A stretch of DNA of 64,000 nt. It comes from Zhengitettix transpicula. Lineage: Eukaryota > Arthropoda > Insecta > Orthoptera > Tetrigidae. The stretch is from NCBI GenBank assembly GCA_037074705.1, contig CM073590.1, forward strand, positions 240,097,101 through 240,161,100, in the 5' to 3' direction. The notes below the pieces were generated by a model. It was not told the origin of the DNA. It saw only the letters and a list, made by a program, of their open reading frames with translations, and searched no databases. A program made the translations under genes and the position numbers. Shown piece by piece: positions 32,550-45,039 of the stretch. Numbering within the stretch: the stretch's first letter is position 1; every line of letters begins with the position of its first letter.

Positions 32550-33560
32550 GTAATTAATTGTAAGTGATGTTCAATAATTTTTTATTTAATTGTATGATAA
32601 ATCATCATGCTTGTAAAAATATTGCTTTGTTGGAATTTTTAGAAACCCGGCTTTAGAAAATTGGAATCACATAATTGAATAAGAAAATGTTTGAAGATCG
32701 AGTGTAGACGAGTAAACCCCACAAGTTATAAAATTAATACAAGGTGACGTCAGAGATATGAGCAAACATTGTTATATGTCTGAAGAAGCAATTATTAAGA
32801 ACAAACACAATGATTTATTTATAACGATCACAAAAATACAAATTTAAATAATAAAGAAAAGAGATTAACAGTTGAGATCGTACTCTTGTTAGAGATGTAG
32901 GAAGATCAGGGGGGAAAATGTTTAAAAAAAAGTGGATGGACTGAAGAGAAAAGTAAAGTAATGAAGCCAGCAGGTAACACAGACAAGGCGCCCGTGTTTT
33001 GAGCGGCCGTGCCCTGAGCGTCCCTTCATCAAACCTGACCACGCTGAGCGAGCAGTTTGTAAAGTTTGCCGAAGAGCTACTTTAACAATTATTATAAATT
33101 ATCATGTTTGTTAAAATCTTGCTTTGTTGCAGTTTTTAGAAACACGGATTTTGAAATTAGAGATCATTTAATTGACTTAACAACAACCGAGGAGGTTCTA
33201 ATAAATTAGGGATGAAACTTTGAGAATTAATAATAAATTTAGAACTAAACAGGTAAATGTTTTCATTTATTTAAGGACGTGAGATGAATATAACTGTTAA
33301 AAGATTAATTGATCATTTCTAAGGATATTTATTAAACGAATCAGTGACCCTGTTATTATAGATAGAGATAGAAATTATAAATCCAAATTATGTTTCAGAC
33401 ATGTTGTATATTAAACTTGTATTACATTCACTTGATGTTAAAACCAAGACTGATAAGCTTTACACCTGCTGGCTCAGCGGTCAGGAGTGAGGAAGGGGAC
33501 TGTTGTACGCTCATGGCACGGCCGGACATGGCACGACACCGATGGTGGGTTACTTAATAA
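32550..33560 (+). mobile_element. ~1 kb inverted-repeat element, copy 1
   Basis: Homologous to 58270-59170 in reverse orientation (shared GAAACACGGATTTTGAAATT and GACTTAACAACA). Internal inverted ends GAGCGGCCGTGCCCTGAGCG (33001-33020) and its imperfect complement near 33509-33525. A block GCTTTGTTGGAATTTTTAGA (about 32626) is echoed at 33122, about 500 bp on. No transposase frame; probably non-autonomous. Confidence 0.6.
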
Positions 33561-33569
33561 ATATTCAAA

Positions 33570-34500
33570 CTGATATCTTAGAGATTATATTCGGTCCCTC
33601 GTAATAAAATTGAGGTAAATAAAATGCTCGGGTAATATATATTTTTTTTACTGAAAATTCTTCCTCACGTCAAAGATACAACTGTTGTCGTTCCCCGTGC
33701 TTTAGAATTTATTTTCTTAGAGTTACAATCTTTTTCGGTGGATAGGCTTTGGTCGAGGAACGCGATTAGAGTCATCAAAATCAAAGTGCGAGAGACTTTG
33801 CGGTTTTGTGCGCCGTACGTCACCGTAAGATTTACGAGGCGAATTTCACACACCGTGTCACACAAAAGCACACACACACACACACACACAGACACACACA
33901 CAGTCGCGAGGGAAGGGGAGGGAAGGGAAGCCACACATTTGCCAAGAATAACCCACACTGTGTAACAGACGAGACACACTGAAACGTGAATCGGAAACTG
34001 AAGTAACTTTGCCGCGTCGCACATGGGGAAACTCGTGGCTCACGACGACGGGGGATTTAACACACGCCTGAGATAATATTATTCAGACGGTCCATTATAT
34101 TACGGTTTGGTAGTGGGGGGGGGGAAGAAAATTGACAGTTGTGAACAAATAAATTTTATAATGACGAATCGAGACAAATATCAGTCAGCGAATGAGGAGC
34201 AGCGAAAGTCACTTCAGTGCATCGCATACTCTCATAAGGTGATGGACCTACTCTGTTCAGTCCAGAAAGCTTTCCTCCTTTACAACCTTTACAAGCCTCT
34301 CCCTCGACTACACTTCTATTCGTTTCCCCCAAATTAATAAAATGAGTTTCAGAGATAAGACAACCGCTGTATGAAGCCCCGGAACTTACTTTAAAATTAA
34401 CTTTCCATCCCAAGAATAACAAGTTTCATACACATGAATTAAATTCATACTTGCATAATTCACGTGTATAAAATTTGTTATTCTTGGGAAACACACACAC
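33570..34500. other. No gene seen; (CA)n at 33869-33902
   Basis: Contains a CA microsatellite and a moderately CpG-rich stretch (33760-34060). A 119-codon minus frame spans the CA tract and is repeat-driven. Confidence 0.5.
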
Positions 34501-34501
34501 A

Positions 34502-34504
<3 letters not shown>

Positions 34505-34564
<60 letters not shown>
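34505..34564. repeat. (AT)30 microsatellite
   Basis: Pure AT tract ending at the start of the LTR-like element. Confidence 0.95.
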
Positions 34565-34567
<3 letters not shown>

Positions 34568-35627
34568 AATACCCAGTTAAGAAGGACACGAATTTTGTTC
34601 TTATTTCATCAGATTTGTTCACCAACTCAGACTGGGGGTTCTTGAGTGGTTTGTATATATAAAAAAGGGATAATAATAAAATGATGGATAAGCGAATTTT
34701 TAGAGACGGGGAGGACTATAATTGGACGCATAGCGGCTTAGAGCTAATGGTATTGACAGACATCTGGACGGAACCCTAAATGCTTAATAACAGAATTTTT
34801 ACGGACATACAATTATATTAAAAGGAAATATTTATTTTAATTGTATTGAGTGGCTCTCGGAGCGCGAGAAAGCCAACAGTTGGTGTTTGTTTGGCGAACG
34901 TGGAAACTCAAAAACTGTGAAAACAAGGGAATATTCTGGAGAGGAAGAAAAGGAGTTGGACTGGAGTGTTGTGACACAGAGTTGGACAGGAGACCTCAGA
35001 CAGTTGGGAGAGAGCGTTGGTGGAGGTCCGCAGAGCGAACGCAGGGCCAAGTTAAGGGGGCCGAAACAATTTTATAAGTCAGTGAGTTTGCATTCAGGAG
35101 ATAGCGTTGGTGGAGGCCAATTTAGGTGGCCGAGAGGAATCATCAGTCATCAGTCATCAACAGTCGGTAGGAGTTTCATCGTGGAAATCTGTCTGCCAGC
35201 AGGATTGGTTGAATTCGTCATGAGGGTTACGTCATCAAGAATAGGTGGCTGTGAAAGCAGAGTGTGAGCGCAACCTGGTGCTCTTTATGCCTATATAAAG
35301 AGAGTGTGTGCTGGTATGCGAGAGATCCAAATTGCATGGACCAGAGAGATTGTAAGTTTATTTTTTTCTGTATTCATAGTTGTAAATTGTTAAAGAAGGG
35401 TAATGAGTCAGATTTCGTTTCATTTCGTTTCTCATTTATTTTAACTGCATTGTTTAATTGTAAATTTTGTGTTCCGTTTCCTTATCAACCCAGTAAAGAC
35501 CCTGGGGTACAGAGTCCGATTTATTAAAATGTATTCTAGATTAATAAAATTGTTTTGTTGATAAAATTTAATAACGTGTTTGATATAATTTCCTATAATG
35601 ATAATTATCCAAGAGGGGGGTATTACA
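34565..35627 (+). mobile_element. Solo LTR-like element 1
   Basis: About 1.06 kb bounded by TGTAATACCC and GGGTATTACA, a perfect 10 bp terminal inverted repeat of the TG...CA type. Contains an AACCCAGTAAAGACCCTG block shared with the copies at 54393, 55460 and 40915. No gag-pol. Short frames inside (to 126 codons) are not conserved. The target-site duplication is masked by AT microsatellites. Confidence 0.7.
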
Positions 35628-35653
35628 ATTTATATATATGTATATATATATAT

Positions 35654-36187
35654 TGTGGTAATCACTAATAAATTAAAGGTTAAATCGTCATATTAATGCA
35701 TCCATTTAAATATTAAAATGTGAGGATGATTTAATAATAATTAAGATTTTTTAAAAAAATAATCAAACAAAATTAATTTTATTAATGCACCAATAATTAA
35801 ATTTTACAACAGTTATCAAAAATTAACTTTCAATTTCATATTATTAATTAATATTTTACAATCCAAATTTACTCTTTCTCAGGGTCTTTACCGAGCCTTT
35901 AATAAATAAAATATTAGTTAAGAATTAAATTATTACGAAGCTACTATGTTCCTACTTCATCAATGTATTATTTACAATGCAAACAAAACATAAAATGTTA
36001 ACTTCAAATTCTGAACAATACCCCAAATCCGAAATCTGAAGATAATTACATTTACTTAATGGTTTACAAATATGAATTTAGTGAGACTGTAACTTACAGT
36101 TTCTGGTAACTTACAATTTGGCTCGTTCATTCACTTACACGCTCATTTTAATTGAGTTGTTTTAATTGAATTGTTTATTTATTTATT

Positions 36188-36190
<3 letters not shown>
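35654..36190 (-). mobile_element. Solo LTR-like element 2 (shortened)
   Basis: TGTGGTAATC...TATTACA in minus orientation, with CTCAGGGTCTTTACCGAGCC matching the complement of the CAGTAAAGACCCTG block of element 1. Internally deleted. Confidence 0.5.
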
Positions 36191-36225
<35 letters not shown>

Positions 36226-36249
36226 TTGTATCAGCTTAAAATCCGCTGC

Positions 36250-36600
36250 TTTTGAGTCATAAAAACACATGTGCTTTCCCAGAAAGAAAAAGAAAAATTA
36301 TTCAAAATACCAGCCCTCGCTATCTACAATTTTTTCCCATACTGGAGAAAAAAAAACGTGCTTCTCCTTCGAGACAAACCACTCGTCAAGCCATTATCGG
36401 ACGAGCGTGGTCAATCGACGAAAACAGGTGGTAGTCGGAAAGGGCCAGGTCTGGTGAATAAGCGGCACGAGATAGCTAGCACCTCCCAGTAGAGTGTCTC
36501 CAAGAAGTTTCGGACCATTGCTGACGTGTTCGTCAGTGCGTTGTCGTGGAGGAAAATCAAGTCATGTTTGTGGTGTCTCACTCGTCTGGTTACATTTTTT
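36250..36600 (-). pseudogene. Mariner transposase, C-terminal half
   Basis: The minus strand encodes HDLIFLHDNALTNTSAMVRN, with the second catalytic Asp in HDN(A), then FLETLYWEVLAIS, a frameshifted DLAPSDYHLF-like stretch, WLDEWFVSKEKHVFF and KIVDSEGWYFE followed by a stop. That is the end of a mariner DDD transposase. Frameshifts make it non-functional. It pairs with the N-terminal part at 37260-37620. Confidence 0.75.
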
Positions 36601-37255
36601 TAGGATATTTAATTTAAAAAATAATGAATTTTAAATAATTTTATTTACAAAATAACTCGAATTAAATTATTTTTATTGGATAAATTAAATCGATATTTAT
36701 AACTGGCTTAGCTCTGGAGGTCAGAAAGAATTTTCTTTCTTTAGCATCAAGAGGCAACTCTCGAAGGACCCGGGTGTAAAAGAAATTTAAAGTAGGTAAA
36801 ATATAACAATGCAATTATCGCGCTTAAACGGAGATGGAGTCCAGTTTCTTGGAAATGCTCGTAGACCGAGGTGTCTCTCTCTACTGTTGGCTGCGGTTGT
36901 CACTTTTTTTTTGTAGGTTGCCTCCGGGGCTTCTTCGGGACTGATGCTGGTTGGGTTTGGCGTAGTCAAACTTTACCACACGTTCCTGGATGGATGAGGC
37001 GATGATCGTCGAAGTTGATTTGCTGCATTTGCCTCTTCCTTTTGTTATTAATAATTATTTTTAGAAAATTTTGTAATGTGGTGCAAAGGGGCCAACCCTC
37101 CTCCCAGAGCAAGCACTTGTTCTCTCGCGGACTGCTAAGGCTCTTTTTCCTCCCTGGCAGCTCCCTTCGAAACACAACAGAGGAGACCTGACCGAGGAAT
37201 ATGCGACTTGGGACTGTGCCCTTCGACAAAATTTAGAAGGAAAATTAAATTACGC
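36601..37255. other. Unidentified insert within the mariner copy
   Basis: About 650 bp separates two consecutive parts of one transposase. No family in the window matches it. Contains a T-run at 36904 and a short pyrimidine-rich region. No target-site duplication was found by eye. Confidence 0.4.
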
Positions 37256-37625
37256 AACGTTGTAGAAAATGGATCCCCACATGTTCTTGCTGATACTCCG
37301 CAGAGCAGAGCAGAGGACGGTGCTCAGTTGGAGCAGCTATTGGTGGTAGTGGTGGGCGTTGACCGGTTCGTAGTAGACGTTTCCCTGCTGATCCCTGACA
37401 GCATCATCGTAGTCTTCCGTCCGAAGGGATTTGGTCTTCCGGACAATGCTGAAGGTTGGCCGGGATCAACCCTCGATTTCTTGCGTTCAGGATTCTCGAA
37501 ATATATCGACCTTTCATTGCCAGCCACAATCCGATGCAGGAACGACTTTATTTTTATTTTTATGGTGAGCAGGACTTGGCTGTCTTTCAGACGACAAACT
37601 CAGCCATGACACTGATCAGGATGGA
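37256..37625 (-). pseudogene. Mariner transposase, middle part
   Basis: The minus frame reads FLHRIVAGNERSIYFENPER, then KKSRVDPGQPS and PFGRKTTMM. These are the mariner xxIVTGDExWIYFENPxRKKSW and GQPS motifs. The usual TGDE first catalytic Asp is AGNE here. In another frame, QQGNVYYEPVNAHHYHQ matches the WDxxGVVYYELLxP region. Dead copy. Confidence 0.75.
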
Positions 37626-37764
37626 AGCACCTGGACCACTTGCTACGTGGACGCTCTCTCATCTTGTGACGTCAATGAATGTAATAATGGTGTGTGTGTG
37701 TACTGACCAAGGCAGCAAATGGTAGAGAACGAGGGCTTTCACCCGGGCGGTGAAGATGATGCCG

Positions 37765-37825
37765 TCAGAACACCTGAAGATGATGGCAGCGAAAGCCATG
37801 GAAACGTTGTTCACTGAACCCGGGT
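37765..37825 (+). ncRNA. Hammerhead-ribozyme-like motif
   Basis: CUGAAGA (37774-37780), helix II AUGGC/GCCAU (783-787 with 795-799) with a seven-nt loop, GAAACGUU (37801-37808). UCAGAAC upstream can pair with GUUCacUGA downstream as a bulged seven-pair helix I. Outer flanks share ACCCGGG. Confidence 0.5.
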
Positions 37826-37869
37826 ACAAACCCGAGAACTATTTAGGCAAGGTAGCAATGAATTGATTC

Positions 37870-38640
37870 AAAGGAAAAAAAGGAAATGCTTTATGAAAAA
37901 TAATTTTATTTTGACTAATAAAAAAAATGTCCTTCAGAAGTTATTAAATAGATCTTATTCTTAAAAAATAGGAGTCAAGTATATTTCTCATGACATAGTT
38001 TTCAACTGAAGAGAAACCCTTGTAATTTATTTATTATGACTTACAACGATTCCAATTTTTTGGATGTTACACTATTTTTCTATTTTTTTTTTAAAAAAAA
38101 TTTCAATCTCATTAAAAGTTTTCTAATCCGGCCTTAAATTAATGAATTTTTTTTCTCGTTTCCCCTTGTTTTAAATTTAACCGGGGTTATAATGGTATCA
38201 TAATTCCTTCTCTGTTCACATATGTTTGTATCGTGCAAATTCTGTTCCACTCGTCTTTTATCAAAAATAATATTTCCTTCACCGGATTTTCTTTGATTTC
38301 ATACGATTTCCACTCTCCTCCCTGCCGACATTGAGTCAAGTGAGCTGAGGTACAAAGCACAACCTATTATATAGGAGGAGGAGGAGGAGGATTTATAGCT
38401 CCGGGGTACTTGGAGGGAAATAAGCCGTCTGCGTCATATAGTTCAAGGACTGCTACAAGTTGGCGACTTAATCCTCTCTAGTATCGCGCCCACATTCGTT
38501 CTGGAAGCTTCATCGGGAGATCAATCACAACATCTACATCCAACACCCCTTCCCTCTCTTAAATGATGACCAACTATATAACGACAAATAGGATAAAAAC
38601 AGGCTGTTATTTTATAATTTTTTTTATATATCTATAACTT
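37870..38640. other. No gene seen
   Basis: AT-rich with a short (GGA)n near 38372. Nothing recognised. Confidence 0.5.
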
Positions 38641-38643
38641 GCG

Positions 38644-38743
38644 AGCCCGGGGGCCCTAGTTAACCCTTGGCTACCTTCCTATGCTATTAAAGGGGAGTTG
38701 CCACTATGTGGATTACCCTCATGTAGCCTGTTACCCTAAAAAA
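38644..38743 (+). mobile_element. Family A fragment (3' end only)
   Basis: GCCCGGGGGCCCTAGTTAAC to CATGTAGCCTGTTACCCTA plus A-tail, with an internal deletion of the CCTCTACCCTTCCGC block. Confidence 0.8.
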
Positions 38744-38746
38744 AAC

Positions 38747-38972
38747 TATCCCTTCTCCCGCCATCGGAAGGGCGTGGGACAAGTATCAAATTCCCGACCT
38801 ACCTGATGCAGATTTTCTAGGGTTTTCCCTTCATTACTTTTAGGCGAATGCCGGGTAGGATCCTTAAACTATAGCCCGGGGGCCCTAGTTAACCCTTGGC
38901 TACCTTCCTATGCTATTAAAGAGGAGTTGCCACCATGTGGATTACCCTCACGTAGACTGTTGCCCTAAAAAG
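38747..38972 (+). mobile_element. Family A retroposon copy (5'-truncated)
   Basis: Shares the same internal deletion as its neighbour at 38644, so the two are a tandem duplication or come from the same source copy. Confidence 0.8.
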
Positions 38973-39299
38973 AAAGAAAAAAGGTGTGTGAAAATGAGGA
39001 GAAATTTCTGACTTTGGGTAGAAAAGGTGGACACAAAATACTCGAAACTGGTTTATAAAGGGTCCACGAGAGGTAAAATTCCATCAGAGTCTTTAAATCA
39101 CTCGGGGAAAATCGGTCCTGATGACCATGTGACGTCATAACACGCTTCAAAGATATTAATAGACGTGGTAATTTCCCCACAAAACTAGAGTTTTAGAAAT
39201 ACTGGAAAACGCTCACTTTACTACACAAATTATCAACTAAATAAATCATTTAAATATTTTATCACATAAATATTTAGCAATTTTTATATTTTTTTCGAT

Positions 39300-39796
39300 G
39301 TTTTTTAGGGTAACAGGCTACTTGTGGATAATCCACATGGTGGCAACTCCCCTTTAATAGCATAGGAAGGGATGCGGAAGGGTAGAGGAAGGTAGCCAAG
39401 GGTTAACTAGGGTCCCCTGGGCTATATTTTAAGGATCCTACCCGGAATTCGTCTGAAAGTGATAATGGACAACTCCTAAAAACCTGCATCAGCATTGGGT
39501 ACTTGTCCCACGCCCTTCCGATGGCGGTTTACTGTGGGGACGCAGCATTCCCTTCTCCGTGTACCTCCACCAGTTTAGGAGGCAGCTGGGCCGACTGTTC
39601 CAATGGGAACAGAGGACAACTCTTACCGTGTGCCCCCAGGAACTATACACCTTTCAAAACAAGCCGAGGTGTCTCGGCTTTTGGGAACCTTAGTTCAAAA
39701 AAAAACAGAGAGCGGAGAAGGCATACCCAAAGGTAACCCCCCTCCAGAGTTAACTGGAACGGTTCTCCTGCGAGAGAATGCTCTCACAGGCTTCCC
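39300..39796 (-). mobile_element. Family A retroposon copy (near full length)
   Basis: On the plus strand it runs from TTTTTTAGGGTAACAGGCTA to the palindrome CTGCGAGAGAATGCTCTCAC. Confidence 0.85.
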
Positions 39797-39889
39797 TTCT
39801 GTCCCAGATGCGTTTAGTGATAATATTTTTTTTCTTTTTGATCTTCTACACCCGCGGACCTAATTTCATCAATTTTTTCAACTCGTGTT

Positions 39890-40200
39890 CCTTTCGAAAA
39901 CACACACTGTGGGGTTAAGACACGACTACAACCCTCTGGGACGGGGGTGAAAAATTTTCAAACGTGTTAAAACGGCCCGATATTTGCGTTAAATAAATAT
40001 TTTTCGAGGTCAATGAGATTGTTCGAGTTTCTCCCTAGATTTTCGTGTATAACCCCTTAGAGCATATAACGGGAGCACCCTAAGGGATGGGGTGGAGGGT
40101 TGTTCCATAAAAATGACATTGGTGTCGAATCCGGCGTTATGAAACTCGCTGAGTTTAATAATGAGCTTCTCAATGCCGGTTAAGTTGTAAGACCAGCGCA
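39890..40200 (+). mobile_element. Helitron-like fragment
   Basis: Shares GATATTTGCGTTAAATAAAT and the GAGTTTAATAATGAG block with the element at 45513-46294. No ends preserved. Confidence 0.45.
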
Positions 40201-40623
40201 ACTCCTGGCATTCAGCTAGTCAATAAATAAAGAATATTGAGGTTATTTACATGAATAAAGAAAGACTACTTATTAGGCTTAATTAAAATTCAATTAATTT
40301 ATAAACTAAAATTATAAACTTTACTCTAATTTAAAAACAAAATTTAATATACATTCATGATGAAGTTTTATTATGTTTAAATGCATTTTTTTCAGGTTTT
40401 AACATTTAATTCTTGTGTTTAAATAAATGAGTTACAACAATATCAGCTTTGTGAAGAATTTGGTTAACATTGTTTGTACTTACTTCAACATTTTTCCACT
40501 TGTTTCATCCATATTTACTAATTATATTATTTCTTCCTTTATTAATAAATGTATACATTGATAACTAAATTTATTTGATTAGTATTCAACCTGTTTTCCC
40601 ATTATATTTCACTAATAATGTCT

Positions 40624-40672
40624 GTGGTGTCTGTAAGAGATCCCAAATAAAAATGGAAGAAACGTTACAATT
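40624..40672 (+). ncRNA. Hammerhead-like motif, core with insertion
   Basis: CUGUAAGA (one extra base against CUGAAGA), AUCCCAAAUAAAAAUGGAA, GAAACGUU. Weak. Confidence 0.3.
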
Positions 40673-40914
40673 GATTAATATAATGTAATTTTTGATGTGT
40701 AATAATTTTTTCAATACTGTTGAAGAGTTACATTCAATATAAGTTAAATACAGTATCAATTTTTAATTTTAATTATGATTTCATCCTATTGTTGACTCAT
40801 AATGTTACTATATTGTTCTAATTGTATCAACTTACACTGTCAATGATTATTTAACCTTTCCTGAGTGTTTTGCCATTTCACTTTTTATTGTGTAAAAATC
40901 ATTAAAAGGTGGCC

Positions 40915-42028
40915 TGTAATATTATTTATATTGCAATGATCATGTGGAAGGCGATTAATTAAAATAAATGATTATCACCCCAGGTAGGATCCTTAAAATA
41001 TAGCCCGGGGGCCCTAGTTAACCCTTGGCTACCTTCCTCTACCCTTCCGCATCCCCCCTTTCAAATCCCTTTCTATGCTATTAAAGGGGAGTTGCCCAAA
41101 GTGGATTACCCTCATGTATCCTGTTGCCCTAAAATAAAAATAACAAATAAAATAATTTATTATTTATTCATTTGTGGCTTCCAAAAGTTAAAACAAATAC
41201 AATCTAATGAAGGAATCTTCTCTCAGAGTCACAACTGGGTTTGATAATCAACAGAAAAAGTGATTTATAAACTGATTAACAATTCAAACATAAAACTTCA
41301 CCTAAAATAATATGAGGATAAATGAAATGAAACAAAGCTAAATGTAAAGACACTGAACGAAATCTGACTATTACCTTTCTAATTATCGTTTACAAGTCTA
41401 TATAGGTTATGTTACTCACGTATTGTCCGTCTGGTACCAGTTCTTTCTTTTGTAGCTTCAACACTACACTAAAAATGCCCATTTTACACTGATTCTAACT
41501 TCCTTGCAGATTTTACACACACGCGGTCCAAGTGCACGTCCTCAGCTATCAGGAACCTTGGGTGTCGTCTCCCCTTTCTGGTCAGCTAGCCGTTGCCGGA
41601 TCCCTCAATGCGAAGATTGTTCAATTTATGAAGCAAACTCCTGCTTCCATACAGGAACTCGTGATTTGTAGTTACAGACTCTAACTCCTTTTTTCTCGTC
41701 GCAGATCTTAAGCTTTTTGTTTCTCCTTGCTCGACCCAGGCTCAGTGCAGAACCTAACTGTTTTATTTCTACCACGTATCTCGTCGCCGACCGAAGACTC
41801 TAACTTCTCGTATGCAGATTTGGTTGTGTCTATCCTTTCTCGACCCCGTCTCCGTACAGACTGACTTCCTTTCGCGCGCGCGCAGTCACCATTTCGGCTT
41901 TTCAACAAAGGAAAAGAACTCGCCGCTCATTGTCGCTTTAGTAAGCTCCTGCCGCTACAATTCAATTTATTCGATACAATTCAAATTATACCTAATCAAT
42001 TTAAATGGCCTAATTAACTATTGGTACA
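40915..42028 (-). mobile_element. Solo LTR-like element 3, with family A insertion
   Basis: TGTAAT start. Shares TTTGTGGCTTCCAA, CAACTGGGTTTGATAATC and GTCTGGTACCAG with the copy at 55460. Interrupted by a family A fragment. The far end is eroded (GGTACAAT). Confidence 0.5.
40980..41134 (+). mobile_element. Family A fragment within LTR
   Basis: AGGTAGGATCCTTAAAATAT to the standard 3' end. Nested in the LTR-like element, so younger than it. Confidence 0.8.
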
Positions 42029-43260
42029 ATATAGTCATTTTTAGGACTATTTTCTCATTTTATATTCATGAAATAGCCATAAAAATTACAATTTATAATA
42101 TTTCATCTTATAATTTTTTTTATATAATTGTTAATGAAACAAAATTAACACAGGAAAGCCTAAATCAAATAAATCCAATTTGACATTATTGTGGGGATTG
42201 TCTATAATATAATCAGCTCAATAATGATTTACCACATACAAGTATCTCACTGTAGAGCTTCTAGAAGGAACTTGAAAATGATCAATTAAATCAATACAGT
42301 TACTATCTAACACACACACACACACACACACACACAAGGTTATTGAAAGGACTCAATTTAAATTTATAGAATTATAGAATTGAAAACTGTAGAAGTATAC
42401 CCCTTTTTTTACTAAATAAATAATATCCTTAACAGTTTAATAAATCAGGTATTGGCTATTAATTTATTTCCAATAATATATAATGGTACCTTTCAATTTA
42501 TACAGATGATAAAGAGTCAGAATAAAATCAGTTTTGATTTAGGTGAAATAAAGGAACCAATTTTAAAAACATAATAATAATAGTAAATTCATGCTCTTCA
42601 TAATTAGAAGGAAGAAATAACAAAGCTGTCTGTTTTAAAAAAAAGCCCTTTTCTAAAATAAATTTTAATAATAAAAGGCAGACAGGAAAAAATTGTCCAG
42701 AATTAACTCGTTTAAAGGTGAACAATTGCTCCATTTGAGCAGAAAGGAAGAAAATTTATTACCACTGAGCGAAAACATTATTTCTAAACTAAACACTAGG
42801 AGCGCGCGGAGGGGGAAAAAAAAATATAGAGAGAGAAGAAAATCTCTGGCACTATTCCTCCACCTAGGCAATTAACGACCGTTAAGCTAATGTGAACGTG
42901 TCCCTTTTTTTTATTTTTATTATGTATATAAAACTCTCAATAAATTACGACAGCGATGAACGTCGGGACTGAGCCGAGCTTTGGCAAGGGTTAAATCTGG
43001 CAACCAGGCGAGGAAGGAAATGATGGCGAGATAATGTTTTACCAGATTCACAATTATTATTTCCCCCCCCCTCCCCCTAAAACTAATAATATGTAGTCAC
43101 AATCTTCCAAGATACGAAACGCATTTCCTCTTCAGTTACGAAACAACAATTGTTTTCCTTCAAAATTAAATACAAAGAAGAACAACTGAACTTCATGTAA
43201 TTAATTATTATTATTTAGTTTACGAATTTCTGAAATATAAATAATGTAATAAAACATAAG
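42029..43260. other. No gene seen; (CA)n at 42310-42336
   Basis: AT-rich with one CA microsatellite and a C-run near 43063. Confidence 0.5.
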
Positions 43261-43303
43261 AAGAAGGCGGCAAAATAACAGGCAAAAATCAAGTGATACC
43301 ACA

Positions 43304-43337
43304 CGACGATTCTGAAATCTTTGTTGCTTTCGTCAGG
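43304..43337 (-). ncRNA. Hammerhead-like motif (GAAU variant)
   Basis: Minus strand CUGACGA ... GAAUCGUCGUGUGG. The invariant GAAA is GAAU, so likely inactive. Divergent partner at 43496. Confidence 0.35.
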
Positions 43338-43495
43338 TGATTAACAAACGGGAGACCGAAAGACCAACAATACACGTCGAAAATTAAGGTGAGAAACTCC
43401 AGAAATATATATATGCATATATATATTTTTTTCATTTTATTCAAGTAGTAGTCACTAGAGGAAAAGCTGGGTTTGTGCGGCTGTCATTGAGTAAC

Positions 43496-43527
43496 CTGAG
43501 GAAAGCCGCAACGGTTGCAGAATCGTT
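43496..43527 (+). ncRNA. Hammerhead-like motif (GAAU variant)
   Basis: CUGAGGA, GCAA/UUGC helix, GAAUCGUU. Both members of the pair share the GAAU change, so it predates the foldback or the arms were homogenised. Confidence 0.35.
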
Positions 43528-43641
43528 GTGTGGTCACTTACATTTGTCTGTTTACCGTCACGCCTTTATCTAATTAGTAAACTAATATTAATTGACTAGT
43601 AGATTAATGTAGAATTAAATAATTTTTCTGGCAAATATTAA

Positions 43642-43671
43642 TAAATACCCGGGCAACACCAGTTACCCAGC

Positions 43672-43673
<2 letters not shown>
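43642..43673 (+). mobile_element. Helitron-like 3' end
   Basis: AATACCCGGGCAACACCAGT then ACCCAGCTAC, like the terminal hairpin and CTRR end at 46262-46294 but with CTAC. Confidence 0.4.

Positions 43674-43703
<30 letters not shown>
43674..43703. repeat. (CT)n microsatellite
   Basis: About 15 CT units. Confidence 0.9.
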
Positions 43704-43708
<5 letters not shown>

Positions 43709-44061
43709 ATATATATATATAAATTATTGAACTTCGTTTTAGCTTTGGACGTGAGTTCGTCACCTGGTTTCTGCGGATGTGTCGTTCTCACCGGTTTCCT
43801 ACGATTTGTGGATCACCTGAAGAAATCAACAAGGATTGGAGGAAGGTAGAGTGATATTAATTTTTAACACTTAATTTGTCTGTTATTTGGCTACTTATTA
43901 TTAGTATAATTTTAACACTGACGTTTTATATTTTAAAATTTATTCCATTTCGGGAATTTTTTATTCTGAATAAAATATGTCGCCACTTCTGTTTATCCGC
44001 TTTGAGAGTGTAAAAATTTAGTACTTTTATTGTGATTTTCTTTGATTCCCTAATTTATTAC

Positions 44062-44850
44062 TAGCTGAATGCCCGGTGTTGCCCGGGTATTTATTTAGCA
44101 CCGTGGTTAATGTGAGAATTAGACTCAGCGACTCCTATAACTCGGGAATTGACACTAATCTCGGTCTTTTATGCATTGCTTTCATGTTAGCGCCTTTCAC
44201 CACCACAACCCGCACAGTCAGGCTGCTTCCCTTCTCTTCCCTTGCCTTTTCTAGTTGACATTTGACACTTAAAAATTCTAGTATGACAATATCAAATTAA
44301 TCGATCCCGAAAATGTTTTATTTTACTTTAATAATGGCCTTTTAGGACTGTTTTTAAATTCCTCGCAGCCCTTAAGAGGCGGTAGGTGTGTTTTAATCCC
44401 TCAGTGTTTGTTCCCGGATCATAAGTAACATGTGTATAAAGTTTGTTAGAAATTGCTTGAAGCATTTAAAATTTTTAACGGCAATTTCCCTTTCCCCATT
44501 ACACCCCCACACCTGGGGGAGCTGAACTACGTCTTAAATGACACAGTGAATGTCAGAATTAAACTCACTAAAGTCTATAGTCCTGGTTTTGACACCAATC
44601 TCGGTTTCTTTTACGTTATTTTTATGTAACGCAGCTCGACCCCTATCCCTAAATGTGTTGTCGGCCGGTTACATTGTTTGAATATTTCCACCCCCCCCCC
44701 ACCCCTATGTGTGCTTATCTCTCATGCCTAAAGGGATTGTAATTTCACAAACAACATCGGTAGATATATATTGTAAACGTCGTTGATCTCAACAATTATT
44801 TATTCCACACAAATATGGGCCATTTAACATGTTAGAAAAATTCTACCCCC
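44062..44850 (-). mobile_element. Helitron-like element, minus orientation
   Basis: The plus strand begins CTAGCTGAATGCCCGGTGTT. Read on the minus strand this is a hairpin CCCGG-GCAACA-CCGGG, seven nt and then CTAG, the structure of a Helitron 3' end. Two related blocks (near 44110 and 44550) repeat the same AATTARACTCA...ATCTCGG order. No Rep/helicase frame. Confidence 0.5.
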
Positions 44851-45039
44851 GTGTAGCCCCGCCCCTGGTAGTGTAGTGGTAGGTTTATTAAATGATGAAA
44901 TAAAGGGATATTTTACACAATTTAAGTCATTTAACTTAACATAAGAAAAATAAAATTAAATAAATACAAATTATGCGTGTTCAGTTAGTAGGGCAAAACA
45001 ATCGCATCCCTTAAATACCAAGTTAAACCATGGTTTACG

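Noticed and set aside
33665..34024. 119-codon minus frame
   Set aside because: Spans a (CA)n tract giving a Val/Cys repeat; no domain.
34887..35267. 126-codon plus-strand frame
   Set aside because: Lies inside the solo LTR-like element and is not kept in the sister LTRs.
37208..37609. 133-codon plus-strand frame
   Set aside because: Antisense to a recognisable mariner transposase on the minus strand.
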